Shown in pieces: positions 18,883 to 25,278 of a stretch of 64,000 bases of DNA (the first letter of the stretch is position 1; every line of letters starts with the position of its first letter). The position numbers and the translations under genes were made by a program. The notes below the pieces were generated by a model. It was given only the letters and a program-made list of their open reading frames with translations. It was not told the DNA's origin and ran no database searches. Source of the stretch: Flavobacterium beibuense F44-8. Lineage in GTDB: Bacteria > Bacteroidota > Bacteroidia > Flavobacteriales > Flavobacteriaceae. The DNA lies in NCBI RefSeq assembly GCF_000769915.1, contig NZ_JRLV01000006.1, positions 62,001 through 126,000 of the forward strand. The letters run 5' to 3'.

Positions 18883-20205
18883 ATGGCAAAATTTGAATTA
18901 ACATTACCCAAAATGGGTGAAAGTGTTGCTGAGGCAACGATTACAAATTGGTTAAAAAATGTGGGAGACCGCATTGAAGCTGATGAAGCGGTTTTAGAAA
19001 TTGCCACAGATAAAGTGGACTCAGAAGTTCCGTCGGAAGTTTCGGGAGTACTTACCGAGATTTTATTCCAGGTGGATGATGTGGTTCAGGTGGGGCAAAC
19101 TATCGCTTATATCGAAACTGAAGGCGGTGCTGCAACCGAAGCTCCAAAAGCAACCGAAGCTGCTCCTGCTGCTGCAGAGGCTGTAGCCAAAACGGTTGAG
19201 GTGGCTCAGGAAACTGCTGCTACTGCTCAGGTAGACTTCTCTGAGTCTGACAAGTTTTTCTCTCCGTTAGTAAAAAACATTGCAAAAGAAGAAGGTATAT
19301 CCCTAGCTGAACTTGAAGCCATTAACGGCACAGGTAAAGACGGAAGGGTAACTAAAAACGATATATTAGATTATATTAAGAACAGAGGTTCTCAACCAGC
19401 TGCACAACCGGCTCAAACTGCTGCTCCTGTTGCTAAGGCTGCTCCTGCAGCACAACCGGCGCAGGCTGCTAAAGCTGCTCCTGTATCTGTAAATGGTCAG
19501 GATGAGATTGTTGAGATGGACAGGATGAGAAAACTTATCTCAGGTTACATGGTACAGTCGGTACAAACTTCGGCACACGTACAGTCGTTCATCGAAGTAG
19601 ACGTAACCAACATTGTAAAATGGAGAGATAAGGTAAAAGGTGCATTTGAGAAGAGAGAAGGTGAGAAGCTTACATTTACTCCTATATTTATGGAGGCTGT
19701 GGCAAAAGCACTTAAAGATTTCCCTCTAATGAACATATCTGTTGACGGTGAATACATCATCAAGAAGAAAAATATAAACCTTGGTATGGCAGCTGCATTA
19801 CCAAACGGTAACCTTATCGTTCCGGTAATTAAAAATGCAGATCAGCTTAACCTTGTAGGTATGGCAAAAGCGGTTAACGATTTAGGTAACCGTGCAAAGG
19901 CTGGTAAACTTAAGCCGGATGATACTCAGGGAGGTACTTATACAGTAACTAACGTAGGTACATTTGGTAGCGTGTTTGGTACACCAATCATTAACCAGCC
20001 TCAGGTAGGTATCCTTGCTCTTGGAGCAATAAGGAAAGTACCTGCAGTTATCGAAACTCCGGAGGGTGACTTTATAGGTATCCGTCAGAAGATGTTCCTT
20101 TCTCACAGTTATGACCACCGTGTGGTAGACGGAGCGCTGGGAGGTTCATTCGTTAAGCGTGTTGCTGAATACCTTGAAGCATTTGATCCAAACAGAGATA
20201 TATAA
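18883..20205 (+). CDS. 2-oxo acid dehydrogenase E2 (lipoyl acyltransferase)
   Basis: The 440-residue product has three domains joined by Ala/Pro linkers. A lipoyl domain covers residues 1-80, with the lipoylated Lys in EIATDKVDSE near 44. A peripheral-subunit-binding domain covers about 123-165 (FSPLVKNIAKEEGISLAELE). The catalytic domain begins near 205 and carries the active His-Asp in HSYDHRVVDG near 408. Its sequence is closest to the branched-chain keto acid (BCKDH) or pyruvate/oxoglutarate E2 class; which one cannot be decided because no E1 or E3 gene is adjacent. The gene ends in a strong bidirectional terminator. Confidence 0.92.
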   Translation: MAKFELTLPKMGESVAEATITNWLKNVGDRIEADEAVLEIATDKVDSEVPSEVSGVLTEILFQVDDVVQVGQTIAYIETEGGAATEAPKATEAAPAAAEAVAKTVEVAQETAATAQVDFSESDKFFSPLVKNIAKEEGISLAELEAINGTGKDGRVTKNDILDYIKNRGSQPAAQPAQTAAPVAKAAPAAQPAQAAKAAPVSVNGQDEIVEMDRMRKLISGYMVQSVQTSAHVQSFIEVDVTNIVKWRDKVKGAFEKREGEKLTFTPIFMEAVAKALKDFPLMNISVDGEYIIKKKNINLGMAAALPNGNLIVPVIKNADQLNLVGMAKAVNDLGNRAKAGKLKPDDTQGGTYTVTNVGTFGSVFGTPIINQPQVGILALGAIRKVPAVIETPEGDFIGIRQKMFLSHSYDHRVVDGALGGSFVKRVAEYLEAFDPNRDI

Positions 20206-20221
20206 ACTGTATATTATAAAT

Positions 20222-20250
20222 AAAAAAAGCGGCTTTAAGCCGCTTTTTTT
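20222..20250. terminator. bidirectional terminator between E2 and the DHFR-like gene
   Basis: AAAAAAAGCGGCTT pairs with AAGCCGCTTTTTTT almost without loop, and T-runs flank it on both strands. It serves both convergent genes. Confidence 0.93.
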
Positions 20251-20812
20251 ATTTAACCGAAACAGGTTTGTAATATAAACTTGTAACTCCTGATTTAGAA
20301 GGTTTTGCTTCAATGAGTTCAAGGTTTAATCGTTGTTTGATACTTTGAAATAATGGTTTGCCATCGCCCAATATAACAGGGTGGACCGCAAGTCGGTATT
20401 CATCAATAAGGTTATTATTGATAAAGTCTGTAATTAGTGAGGCACCTCCAAATAGCCAGATGTCTTTTCCTTTCTGGTTTTTTATTTGATTTACTTCCTT
20501 GATAATATTATCTCTTATTACTGTATGCTCCCCGGCATTCTTAAGGGTTGATGAAAAAATATATTTTTTCATTCGGTTTATCTTATCATAAAAGTCTTTA
20601 AAACCACTTTCTTTTTCTGGTTGGTAGTTACCATATAGTTCATAGCTTTTTCTTCCGTAAAAAACAGTATCTATTTCTTCAGGAAAGGTTTCCAAAAAAC
20701 TTTTCTCTCCTGCTCCAATATCGGTATCCATAATGCACCAGTCAATCTCTCCGTTTAGCCCTTCAATGAAACCATCAAGCGTAACGGCAAGGTCTAAAAT
20801 TACTTTTCTCAT
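20249..20812 (-). CDS. dihydrofolate reductase family (RibD C-terminal-like) protein
   Basis: The 187-residue protein begins MRKVILDLAVTLDGFIEGLN and ends with the FGGASLITDFINNNLIDEYR, PVILGDGKPLF pattern. It is a DHFR-like Rossmann protein of the RibD C-terminal/YyaP type. Such proteins bind NADPH, but their substrates are mostly unknown. The length is normal for the family. The next gene upstream on the same strand, a DinB gene, starts 97 bp away, so co-transcription is possible. Confidence 0.85.
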   Translation of the reverse strand: MRKVILDLAVTLDGFIEGLNGEIDWCIMDTDIGAGEKSFLETFPEEIDTVFYGRKSYELYGNYQPEKESGFKDFYDKINRMKKYIFSSTLKNAGEHTVIRDNIIKEVNQIKNQKGKDIWLFGGASLITDFINNNLIDEYRLAVHPVILGDGKPLFQSIKQRLNLELIEAKPSKSGVTSLYYKPVSVK

Positions 20813-20908
20813 AATTAAAGTTCGTTTATTATCTCAGTTTATTCTCTTGCAAAAAAAACTCTGTTATGGCTATGTGATATTACTTTATTTGCTTCAATAG
20901 CATTTTTA

Positions 20909-21451
20909 TTAGATGGCGTTGTATTCTGCTATAGTGTTAAGATAGCGTTCATTAATAATATTCATATGGTGGCGTGCATGTCCTATAAGGGCATAACCTA
21001 CTGCTCTTGCAGAAACGGCATCCTCTCCGCTTCCTAAGCATAGTTGTAACTGCTTTTCGGTAAGTCCTGAAAAGAACTCTATACTGTAATTGCGAATTAC
21101 ATTAAACTCTTCCAGTAGCTCGTCAATATCATGGCGTTCCACTTCAGCATTTTTAATATATGCTTCATGGTTGGTGAATCCAAATGGGGTTTGGTTGTCT
21201 CCTCTGGAGGCTGCCAGGGCGCGGTACTGCATTATTCGTTCTACATAATTTATATGCATTAATACCTGCTTAATGGTCCATTTCCCTTCGGCATAGCGAT
21301 AGTTTGCTATATCGGGGCTAATGTTTTTAAAAAAGTTGTACGTCTGTTTACGATCCTGTCTCATAAGCTGTATAAGCCCGTTTTCTTTAGTTAGACCTAT
21401 ATACATTTCTAATCTTGGCGGATACTCGTTTGTTTCGGGTTTGGTAATCAT
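20909..21451 (-). CDS. DinB family protein
   Basis: This 180-residue protein is a four-helix bundle of the DinB/YfiT superfamily. The metal ligands are likely the His in KQVLMHINYVE near residue 67 and the two His in GHARHHMNIINERYL near 155-160. DinB-superfamily enzymes include thiol transferases (bacillithiol or mycothiol dependent) and other metal enzymes. That is of interest because bshC lies about 15 kb downstream, but a link is only inference. The start is the first in-frame ATG and agrees with the family length. Confidence 0.85.
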   Translation of the reverse strand: MITKPETNEYPPRLEMYIGLTKENGLIQLMRQDRKQTYNFFKNISPDIANYRYAEGKWTIKQVLMHINYVERIMQYRALAASRGDNQTPFGFTNHEAYIKNAEVERHDIDELLEEFNVIRNYSIEFFSGLTEKQLQLCLGSGEDAVSARAVGYALIGHARHHMNIINERYLNTIAEYNAI

Positions 21452-21482
21452 ACTGTTTGTTTTTTGATTGATTGTTGAATGT

Positions 21483-21698
21483 TTAAACTAATTCCTCGCA
21501 GTTTAATCCGTTTGCCTTAAAGAGGTTGATAACCTTTGTTGCTATTTCCTTATTGCTTTCAATTCGTACAATGCGGTCGCAGTCTTCGGGGTCAAAATCG
21601 ACCCTTAAAACCGAATCGATAGCAGCAAGTATACTGCTGGCAAAACGTATTTGTTTACTGGTACGGACAGAGGTTTTAAAAACGAACACTTTTTTCAT
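21483..21698 (-). CDS. small protein with a heavy-metal-domain-like fold, no Cys motif
   Basis: The 71-residue product alternates strand and helix (KKVFVFKTSVRTSKQIRFAS, ILAAIDSVLRVDFDPEDCDR, IVRIESNKEIATKVINLFKA). That pattern is like the beta-alpha-beta-beta-alpha-beta fold of HMA and ACT-type domains. The CxxC metal motif of HMA proteins is missing. The upstream neighbour on the same strand is the WYL regulator gene, about 205 bp away; the downstream neighbour is the DinB gene, 32 bp away, so the pair with DinB is likely an operon. Function unknown. Confidence 0.6.
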   Translation of the reverse strand: MKKVFVFKTSVRTSKQIRFASSILAAIDSVLRVDFDPEDCDRIVRIESNKEIATKVINLFKANGLNCEELV

Positions 21699-21858
21699 AA
21701 TTGTTGGTTTTTAGATGATGATTGATGATGATTATTAAGTAGTGTAAAGTTACAATAGAATCAATGATAAAAATTGTACATTAAAGTGTTATGCCTGTCA
21801 TTTTATCTGGCAAAGCCATACAAAATTATTTTACAGCTGTTTATGGTGATAAATATCG

Positions 21859-21881
21859 TGTTGACAATAGTGTTGACAATA
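21859..21881. repeat. 12-bp tandem repeat
   Basis: TGTTGACAATAG is followed directly by TGTTGACAATA. It lies about 20 bp downstream of the WYL gene stop codon and may be incidental. Confidence 0.5.
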
Positions 21882-21903
21882 CTATAAATAGTAGAAAACA
21901 GGC

Positions 21904-22923
21904 TTACTGGTCGTCCCTGTATTTATCTGAAGCCTTATGTAAACGGCGTGCAATTATATCCCTGAGTTTTTTTGGAGATAGTACTTCTATAGTTTCTCCA
22001 AATCCTAATATTTCTCTTTCCAGTTCAAAATTATGCACTACATCTATACGTATAGTTATACCGGTTTCGTTTTCGCTTAAAAGTTGTTGGGAAGCATGTA
22101 TGGGCTTGGTAATAACATAAGGTGCGTTGTACTTGTTTACGTGTAATATTATTTTGTTGGGTCTGTCCTTGTGTGATTTGGTTACACCTAGCAAATCGTC
22201 AAAATAACGGTCAAAGTTAACCCCTTCATATTCTACATATAGTTCTTTAGGTAACGGGTGAAACTCAATAATCCTGTCGAGCGCCAGGGTTAGCAGGTTT
22301 GGGTTAGATTTTGGCCTGCAAACCAAAAACCATCTGTTCCTGTATTCCTTTAAAAGGTATGGGTAATATATTTCCTTGCTTGGCTTTAATGCTTTAAACG
22401 ATTTGTATTCTAAAAACAATGGCGTTTTATTAAATATAGCCTGATACAAAGGGGTTATGTGTTCCCTGCCTTTCAGTTCCTTGTTGTCTTCAAACTGTAT
22501 AAAGTTCTTATTACTGTCGGCCGATTTGTTTACGTTGTTCTCCAGTTTTGCAATCAGGTCACTCATCTCGTCAAAATAGTTAAACCCGTTAAGCTGTTTG
22601 AGTACACTTACAATCTCCTTCATTTTGTCCATATCGGCAGTATTGATAGGGGAATTGGTAATGCTGTAATCAGCATCCTCATACGTGTAAAAGCGTTTAT
22701 CGGTAACTATTATGGGGGCATTATAACCCAGCTTGTCACTACGCATGGTTTGTATGTCTGACTGAATCGTACGTTTGCTTACTCCTGTGGTGATGCCTTC
22801 ATATTCGTACAAAGCATCTGATACTTTTTCAATAAGATCTTCCAGTGTCCATTTCCTAAACCTGTTTTTAAGGCATTGGTCAATGGTTTTGTATCGCAAA
22901 AGGGCAAGCTTATTTGTAGCCAT
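21904..22923 (-). CDS. WYL-domain transcription regulator, divergent from the Ro gene
   Basis: This 339-residue protein has an N-terminal winged helix-turn-helix (YKTIDQCLKNRFRKWTLEDL and GVSKRTIQSDIQTMRSDK). It is followed by a WYL domain from about residue 155, with LEYKSFKALKPSKEIYYPYL, LLKEYRNRWFLVC and a C-terminal WCX-like extension. WYL domains are thought to sense nucleic acids or nucleotides and often control defence or repair genes. Here the gene is divergent from the Ro60 and RtcB locus, the place a regulator of that locus would sit. This replaces the sigma-54 activator RtcR of enterobacteria. Control of the locus is inference. Confidence 0.85.
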   Translation of the reverse strand: MATNKLALLRYKTIDQCLKNRFRKWTLEDLIEKVSDALYEYEGITTGVSKRTIQSDIQTMRSDKLGYNAPIIVTDKRFYTYEDADYSITNSPINTADMDKMKEIVSVLKQLNGFNYFDEMSDLIAKLENNVNKSADSNKNFIQFEDNKELKGREHITPLYQAIFNKTPLFLEYKSFKALKPSKEIYYPYLLKEYRNRWFLVCRPKSNPNLLTLALDRIIEFHPLPKELYVEYEGVNFDRYFDDLLGVTKSHKDRPNKIILHVNKYNAPYVITKPIHASQQLLSENETGITIRIDVVHNFELEREILGFGETIEVLSPKKLRDIIARRLHKASDKYRDDQ

Positions 22924-22961
22924 ATTGATGGTTTTGTCGGTTTTGGCAAAAATTGATACTT

Positions 22962-22969
22962 CAAATGTA
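22962..22969 (-). promoter_or_regulatory. -7 box of the WYL gene
   Basis: The minus strand reads TACATTTG, matching TAnnTTTG, about 38 bp before the ATG. The expected -33 region is occupied by the first copy of the direct repeat, not by TTG. Confidence 0.55.
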
Positions 22970-22979
22970 GGTAAAATTC

Positions 22980-23007
22980 ATTTTACTGCGCAGTGTAATT
23001 GCGTACA
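22980..23007. promoter_or_regulatory. candidate operator, copy 1
   Basis: The element reads ATTTTACTGCGCA, seven bases, TGCGTA (TGCGCA at 22987-22992, TGCGTA at 23000-23005), and includes the perfect palindrome ACTGCGCAGT. It is nearly identical to copy 2 and lies over the -33 region of the WYL promoter. It is a likely binding site for the WYL regulator. Confidence 0.6.
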
Positions 23008-23091
23008 TTTTATTTTTTGATAATTTTTAAAAATTATTTAAAGTTTTAATTTGTTTAAAATCAGTTTTTTATATAAAATTTTTCAAAAAAT

Positions 23092-23118
23092 ATTTTACTG
23101 CGCATATTCATTGCGTAT
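23092..23118. promoter_or_regulatory. candidate operator, copy 2
   Basis: ATTTTACTGCGCA, seven bases, TGCGTA (TGCGCA at 23099-23104, TGCGTA at 23112-23117) repeats copy 1 in the same direction. The inner seven bases differ, so the shared parts look selected. It ends ten bases before the Ro -7 box and covers its -33 region. Confidence 0.6.
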
Positions 23119-23127
23119 ATAGGTAGC

Positions 23128-23135
23128 CATCTTTG
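23128..23135 (+). promoter_or_regulatory. -7 box of the Ro gene
   Basis: CATCTTTG differs from TAnnTTTG only in its first base. No TTG is found at proper spacing; an activator-dependent promoter would fit. The leader would be about 60 bases. Confidence 0.5.
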
Positions 23136-23202
23136 CAATGTCAGGATGAGACATTAAAACCACACCTTACCAATTTTAAGTTTAACCATAAAGATTTGTA
23201 TT

Positions 23203-24717
23203 ATGAAATTCAATTTTTTAGCCAAAACCAAAAACACAACTGTGAATTACCAAGGGGCAAAAGCTTATAAAGTTACTCCCGAAATAGAACTGTATACAGC
23301 GGTGGTTACAACCGGGCTGAGTAATACATTTTACGAATCGGGTGATGACAGACTTAAAAGGATTAAAAACCTGATAACCCAATGTGATGCTGAGTTTGTT
23401 GCAAAGTTAGCCGTTTATGTGAGAACACAAATGTATTTAAGGAGTATACCACTGGTGCTTTCGGTAGAGCTTGCAAAACAGGCATCGGGCACATCAATAG
23501 TGAGTCAGACTATAAACGGTGTAGTGCAGCGTGCAGATGAGATAGCCGAGCTTTTGGCTTACTATCAAATAGCAAACCAGCGTAATGGTGTAAAAAAACT
23601 GAACAGGCTTTCTAAGCAGGTACAAAAAGGACTTGCAGCATCATTTAACAGGTTTGATGAGTATCAGTTTGCGAAGTACAGCAGGAAAACAGAGGTAAAA
23701 CTAAAAGATGCCCTTTTCCTGGTGCACCCAAAAGCAAAAGATGAGAGCCAGCAGGCAGTATTCAATAAAATTGCTGCCGATACTCTGGCTACGCCTTATA
23801 CATGGGAAACAGAGCTTTCTGAACTGGGTAAAGCCAAATTTGAAAACGAACATGTTAAGCAGTTAGCGATAGCCCAAAAATGGGAAGAGCTTATAGAAAG
23901 TAAAAAAGTAGGTTATATGGCAATTATGCGTAACCTGAGGAATATACTTGATGCTAATGTTTCGGCAAATCATTTATATATGGTTTGTGATTATATAGCA
24001 AACGAACAGGCTGTGGCAAATTCAAAACAATTGCCTTTCAGGTTTCTTGCAGCATACAGGGAGGTTAAAAAGCATGACTCTAAATATGCCTCTGTAGTAC
24101 TGGAAGCTCTTGAAGATGCTGTGATGCACAGCGCACGTAATGTAAAGGGTTTTGATGCAGATACTTCGGTAGTTATTGCCTGCGATGTTTCGGGTTCCAT
24201 GCAGCAACCTGTTTCAGCAAGAAGTAGTGTAATGCTTTATGATGTGGGGCTTATGCTGGGTATGTTGCTACAATCGCAATGTAAAAACGTGGTTAGTGGT
24301 ATGTTTGGCGACAAATGGAAAATAATAAACATGCCACGTAGAAATGTACTGGCAAATGTACAGGAGTATTACAGGAGAGCTGGTGAGGTAGGTTATTCTA
24401 CATACGGTTATCTGGTTATAGACGACCTTATAAAAAGAAAACAGGTTGTAGATAAGGTGATGCTGTTTACCGATGTACAGATGTATAGTAATGATGGATT
24501 TAATTCGTTTGAAAATTCATGGAAAATGTACAAGCAACTGGCACCAAAAGCTAAGCTGTATATATTTGACCTTGCAGGGCATGGTAGTATGCCTCTGGAT
24601 ATAAAAAGAAATGATGTGTATTTGATTGCAGGCTGGTCTGACAAGATCTTTGATGTTCTTAATGCTGTAGATGATACGGCGATTGCTATGGAAAAGATAA
24701 GCCAAATCAAATTGTAG
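23203..24717 (+). CDS. rsr: Ro60/Rsr RNA-binding protein (TROVE plus vWA)
   Basis: This 504-residue protein is a bacterial orthologue of the Ro60 autoantigen. The TROVE domain of helical HEAT-like repeats covers about residues 15-320; its ring binds the ends of misfolded RNAs inside and Y RNAs outside. The vWA domain starts near 322, with the metal-site motif CDVSGSMQQP near 327 (D-x-S-x-S) and TDVQMYS later. Ro proteins with Y RNAs act in RNA quality control and can tether exonucleases. It is followed by four Y RNA-like units and rtcB, which supports the assignment. Confidence 0.95.
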   Translation: MKFNFLAKTKNTTVNYQGAKAYKVTPEIELYTAVVTTGLSNTFYESGDDRLKRIKNLITQCDAEFVAKLAVYVRTQMYLRSIPLVLSVELAKQASGTSIVSQTINGVVQRADEIAELLAYYQIANQRNGVKKLNRLSKQVQKGLAASFNRFDEYQFAKYSRKTEVKLKDALFLVHPKAKDESQQAVFNKIAADTLATPYTWETELSELGKAKFENEHVKQLAIAQKWEELIESKKVGYMAIMRNLRNILDANVSANHLYMVCDYIANEQAVANSKQLPFRFLAAYREVKKHDSKYASVVLEALEDAVMHSARNVKGFDADTSVVIACDVSGSMQQPVSARSSVMLYDVGLMLGMLLQSQCKNVVSGMFGDKWKIINMPRRNVLANVQEYYRRAGEVGYSTYGYLVIDDLIKRKQVVDKVMLFTDVQMYSNDGFNSFENSWKMYKQLAPKAKLYIFDLAGHGSMPLDIKRNDVYLIAGWSDKIFDVLNAVDDTAIAMEKISQIKL

Positions 24718-24720
24718 ACC

Positions 24721-24749
24721 GCTCCCGCAGCCGGGGATGCTGCGGGAGC
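24721..24749 (+). terminator. GC-rich hairpin directly after the Ro stop codon
   Basis: GCTCCCGCAG pairs perfectly with CTGCGGGAGC around CCGGGGATG. The 3' flank is TTAATAAAAG with no U-run, so it may be a partial terminator, an mRNA 3' end stabiliser or a processing site ahead of the Y RNA array rather than a complete terminator. Confidence 0.55.
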
Positions 24750-24780
24750 TTAATAAAAGTTCATAAAATATTGATAATAT

Positions 24781-24906
24781 AACAGGTGTCGTTGATAAGA
24801 GTTACTTCGTCCAGTTCTGTGTCACAGGTTCGAATCCTGTCATTGTAAAATGTAGCTCAGTCCGGTAGAGCAAGAAAAATAGTCTCTTTTCGTTTGTAAC
24901 CCTGTT
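24781..24906 (+). ncRNA. yrlA: Y RNA 1, YrlA-type with permuted tRNA-like domain
   Basis: The RNA folds in nested parts. Outer stem: AACAGG 24781-24786 with CCTGTT 24901-24906. Internal loop: TGTCGTT and GTTTGTAAC. Conserved stem: GATAAGAG 24794-24801 with CTCTTTTC 24884-24891 (one T-T mismatch). Inside lies a tRNA mimic in permuted order. The T-arm is ACAGG-TTCGAAT-CCTGT at 24824-24840. The acceptor-like stem CATT/AATG at 24841-24852 is capped by GTAA (GNRA type). The D-arm is TA-GCTC-AGTCCGGTA-GAGC-A at 24853-24872, with the tRNA-invariant A14, G18, G19 and A21 positions. TTCT/AGAA replaces the anticodon stem. This is the YrlA plan. The 5' motif TACTTCGTC is shared with the other three units. 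Confidence 0.88.
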
Positions 24907-24914
24907 TTAAGAAA

Positions 24915-25047
24915 AAAGGATGCCGTAGGTAAGGGATACTTCGTCACAACTTTGGGGAGGAATAGCGTAGTCATTTTTATATGGCAAGGTTATCCGGTTC
25001 GACTCCGGCTAGACATGCCCTGTTCTCTTACCGCTTTTTGCTTCTTT
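24915..25047 (+). ncRNA. Y RNA-like unit 2, with a T-arm-like hairpin
   Basis: Outer stem AAAGGA 24915-24920 pairs with TTCTTT 25042-25047. The internal loop is TGCCGTA against GCTTTTTGC. The conserved stem GGTAAGGG 24928-24935 pairs fully with CTCTTACC 25025-25032. TACTTCGTC follows the 5' strand, as in the other units. The 89-base interior holds a T-arm-like hairpin, CCGG-TTCGACT-CCGG at 24994-25008, inside a GGCA/TGCC pairing (24983-24986 with 25016-25019). No clear D-arm is seen, so the tRNA mimicry is incomplete or diverged. Confidence 0.75.
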
Positions 25048-25064
25048 GTTCTTTTAAAATCTGT

Positions 25065-25146
25065 CGGGTGCCGTAGTGAAGTGTTACTTCGTCCAACTGA
25101 TTAAGGCGGGGCCAAACCCTGCCAATCACTTCACGATTTAGCCCCG
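25065..25146 (+). ncRNA. Y RNA-like unit 3, compact
   Basis: Outer stem CGGG 25065-25068 pairs with CCCG 25143-25146. The internal loop is TGCCGTA against GATTTAGC. The conserved stem GTGAAGTG 25076-25083 pairs perfectly with CACTTCAC 25127-25134. TACTTCGTC follows at 25085-25093. The apex is a strong hairpin, GGCGGGG 25105-25111 with CCCTGCC 25117-25123 around CCAAA. There is no tRNA-like module, so the RNA is about 82 bases. Confidence 0.77.
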
Positions 25147-25151
25147 GTAAC

Positions 25152-25223
25152 AAAAGAGTGCCGTTGTTAAGTGTTACTTCGTTTCTCCAAAAATTCAGTC
25201 ACTTTACGCTTATTGCCTCTTTT
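25152..25223 (+). ncRNA. Y RNA-like unit 4, shortest
   Basis: Outer stem AAAAGAG 25152-25158 pairs perfectly with CTCTTTT 25217-25223. The internal loop is TGCCGTT against GCTTATTGC. The conserved stem GTTAAGTG 25166-25173 pairs with CACTTTAC 25200-25207 with one T-T mismatch. TACTTCGTT follows. The interior is only 26 bases with no further strong stem. The 3' strand runs into TTTTT and then an A-rich stretch, so the outer stem could also end transcription of the array. Confidence 0.72.
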
Positions 25224-25248
25224 TATAAAAAAAATAAATTTTAGTTTA

Positions 25249-25266
25249 AACGCATGTATTTGCATA
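25249..25266. promoter_or_regulatory. weak third copy of the operator before rtcB
   Basis: AACGCA, six bases, TGCATA resembles the TGCGCA, seven bases, TGCGTA elements upstream of the Ro gene, and includes the inverted repeat TGTAT-TTGC-ATACA (25255-25268). It ends 12 bp before the rtcB ATG. The match is looser, so this is tentative. Confidence 0.35.
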
Positions 25267-25278
25267 CATAATAAAATT

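Noticed and set aside
24821..24875. Ordinary tRNA gene because of perfect T- and D-arm sequences
   Set aside because: The T-arm precedes the D-arm, the acceptor stem is closed by a tetraloop, and no anticodon arm is present. The permuted order fits a YrlA-type Y RNA.
24920..25030. tmRNA or a canonical tRNA because of the TTCGACT T-loop
   Set aside because: No acceptor stem, no tag reading frame and no pseudoknots; the shared flanking core of the four units explains it better.
24785..25185. CRISPR-like repeat array
   Set aside because: Repeats are only about 25 bases, imperfect, spaced irregularly (133, 148 and 90 bp), and no cas genes are near. They are better explained as RNA structures with covariation.
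25171..25278. Longer N-terminus for RtcB
   Set aside because: It would run through Y RNA unit 4 and add sequence absent from the family; the ATG at 25279 gives the usual start.
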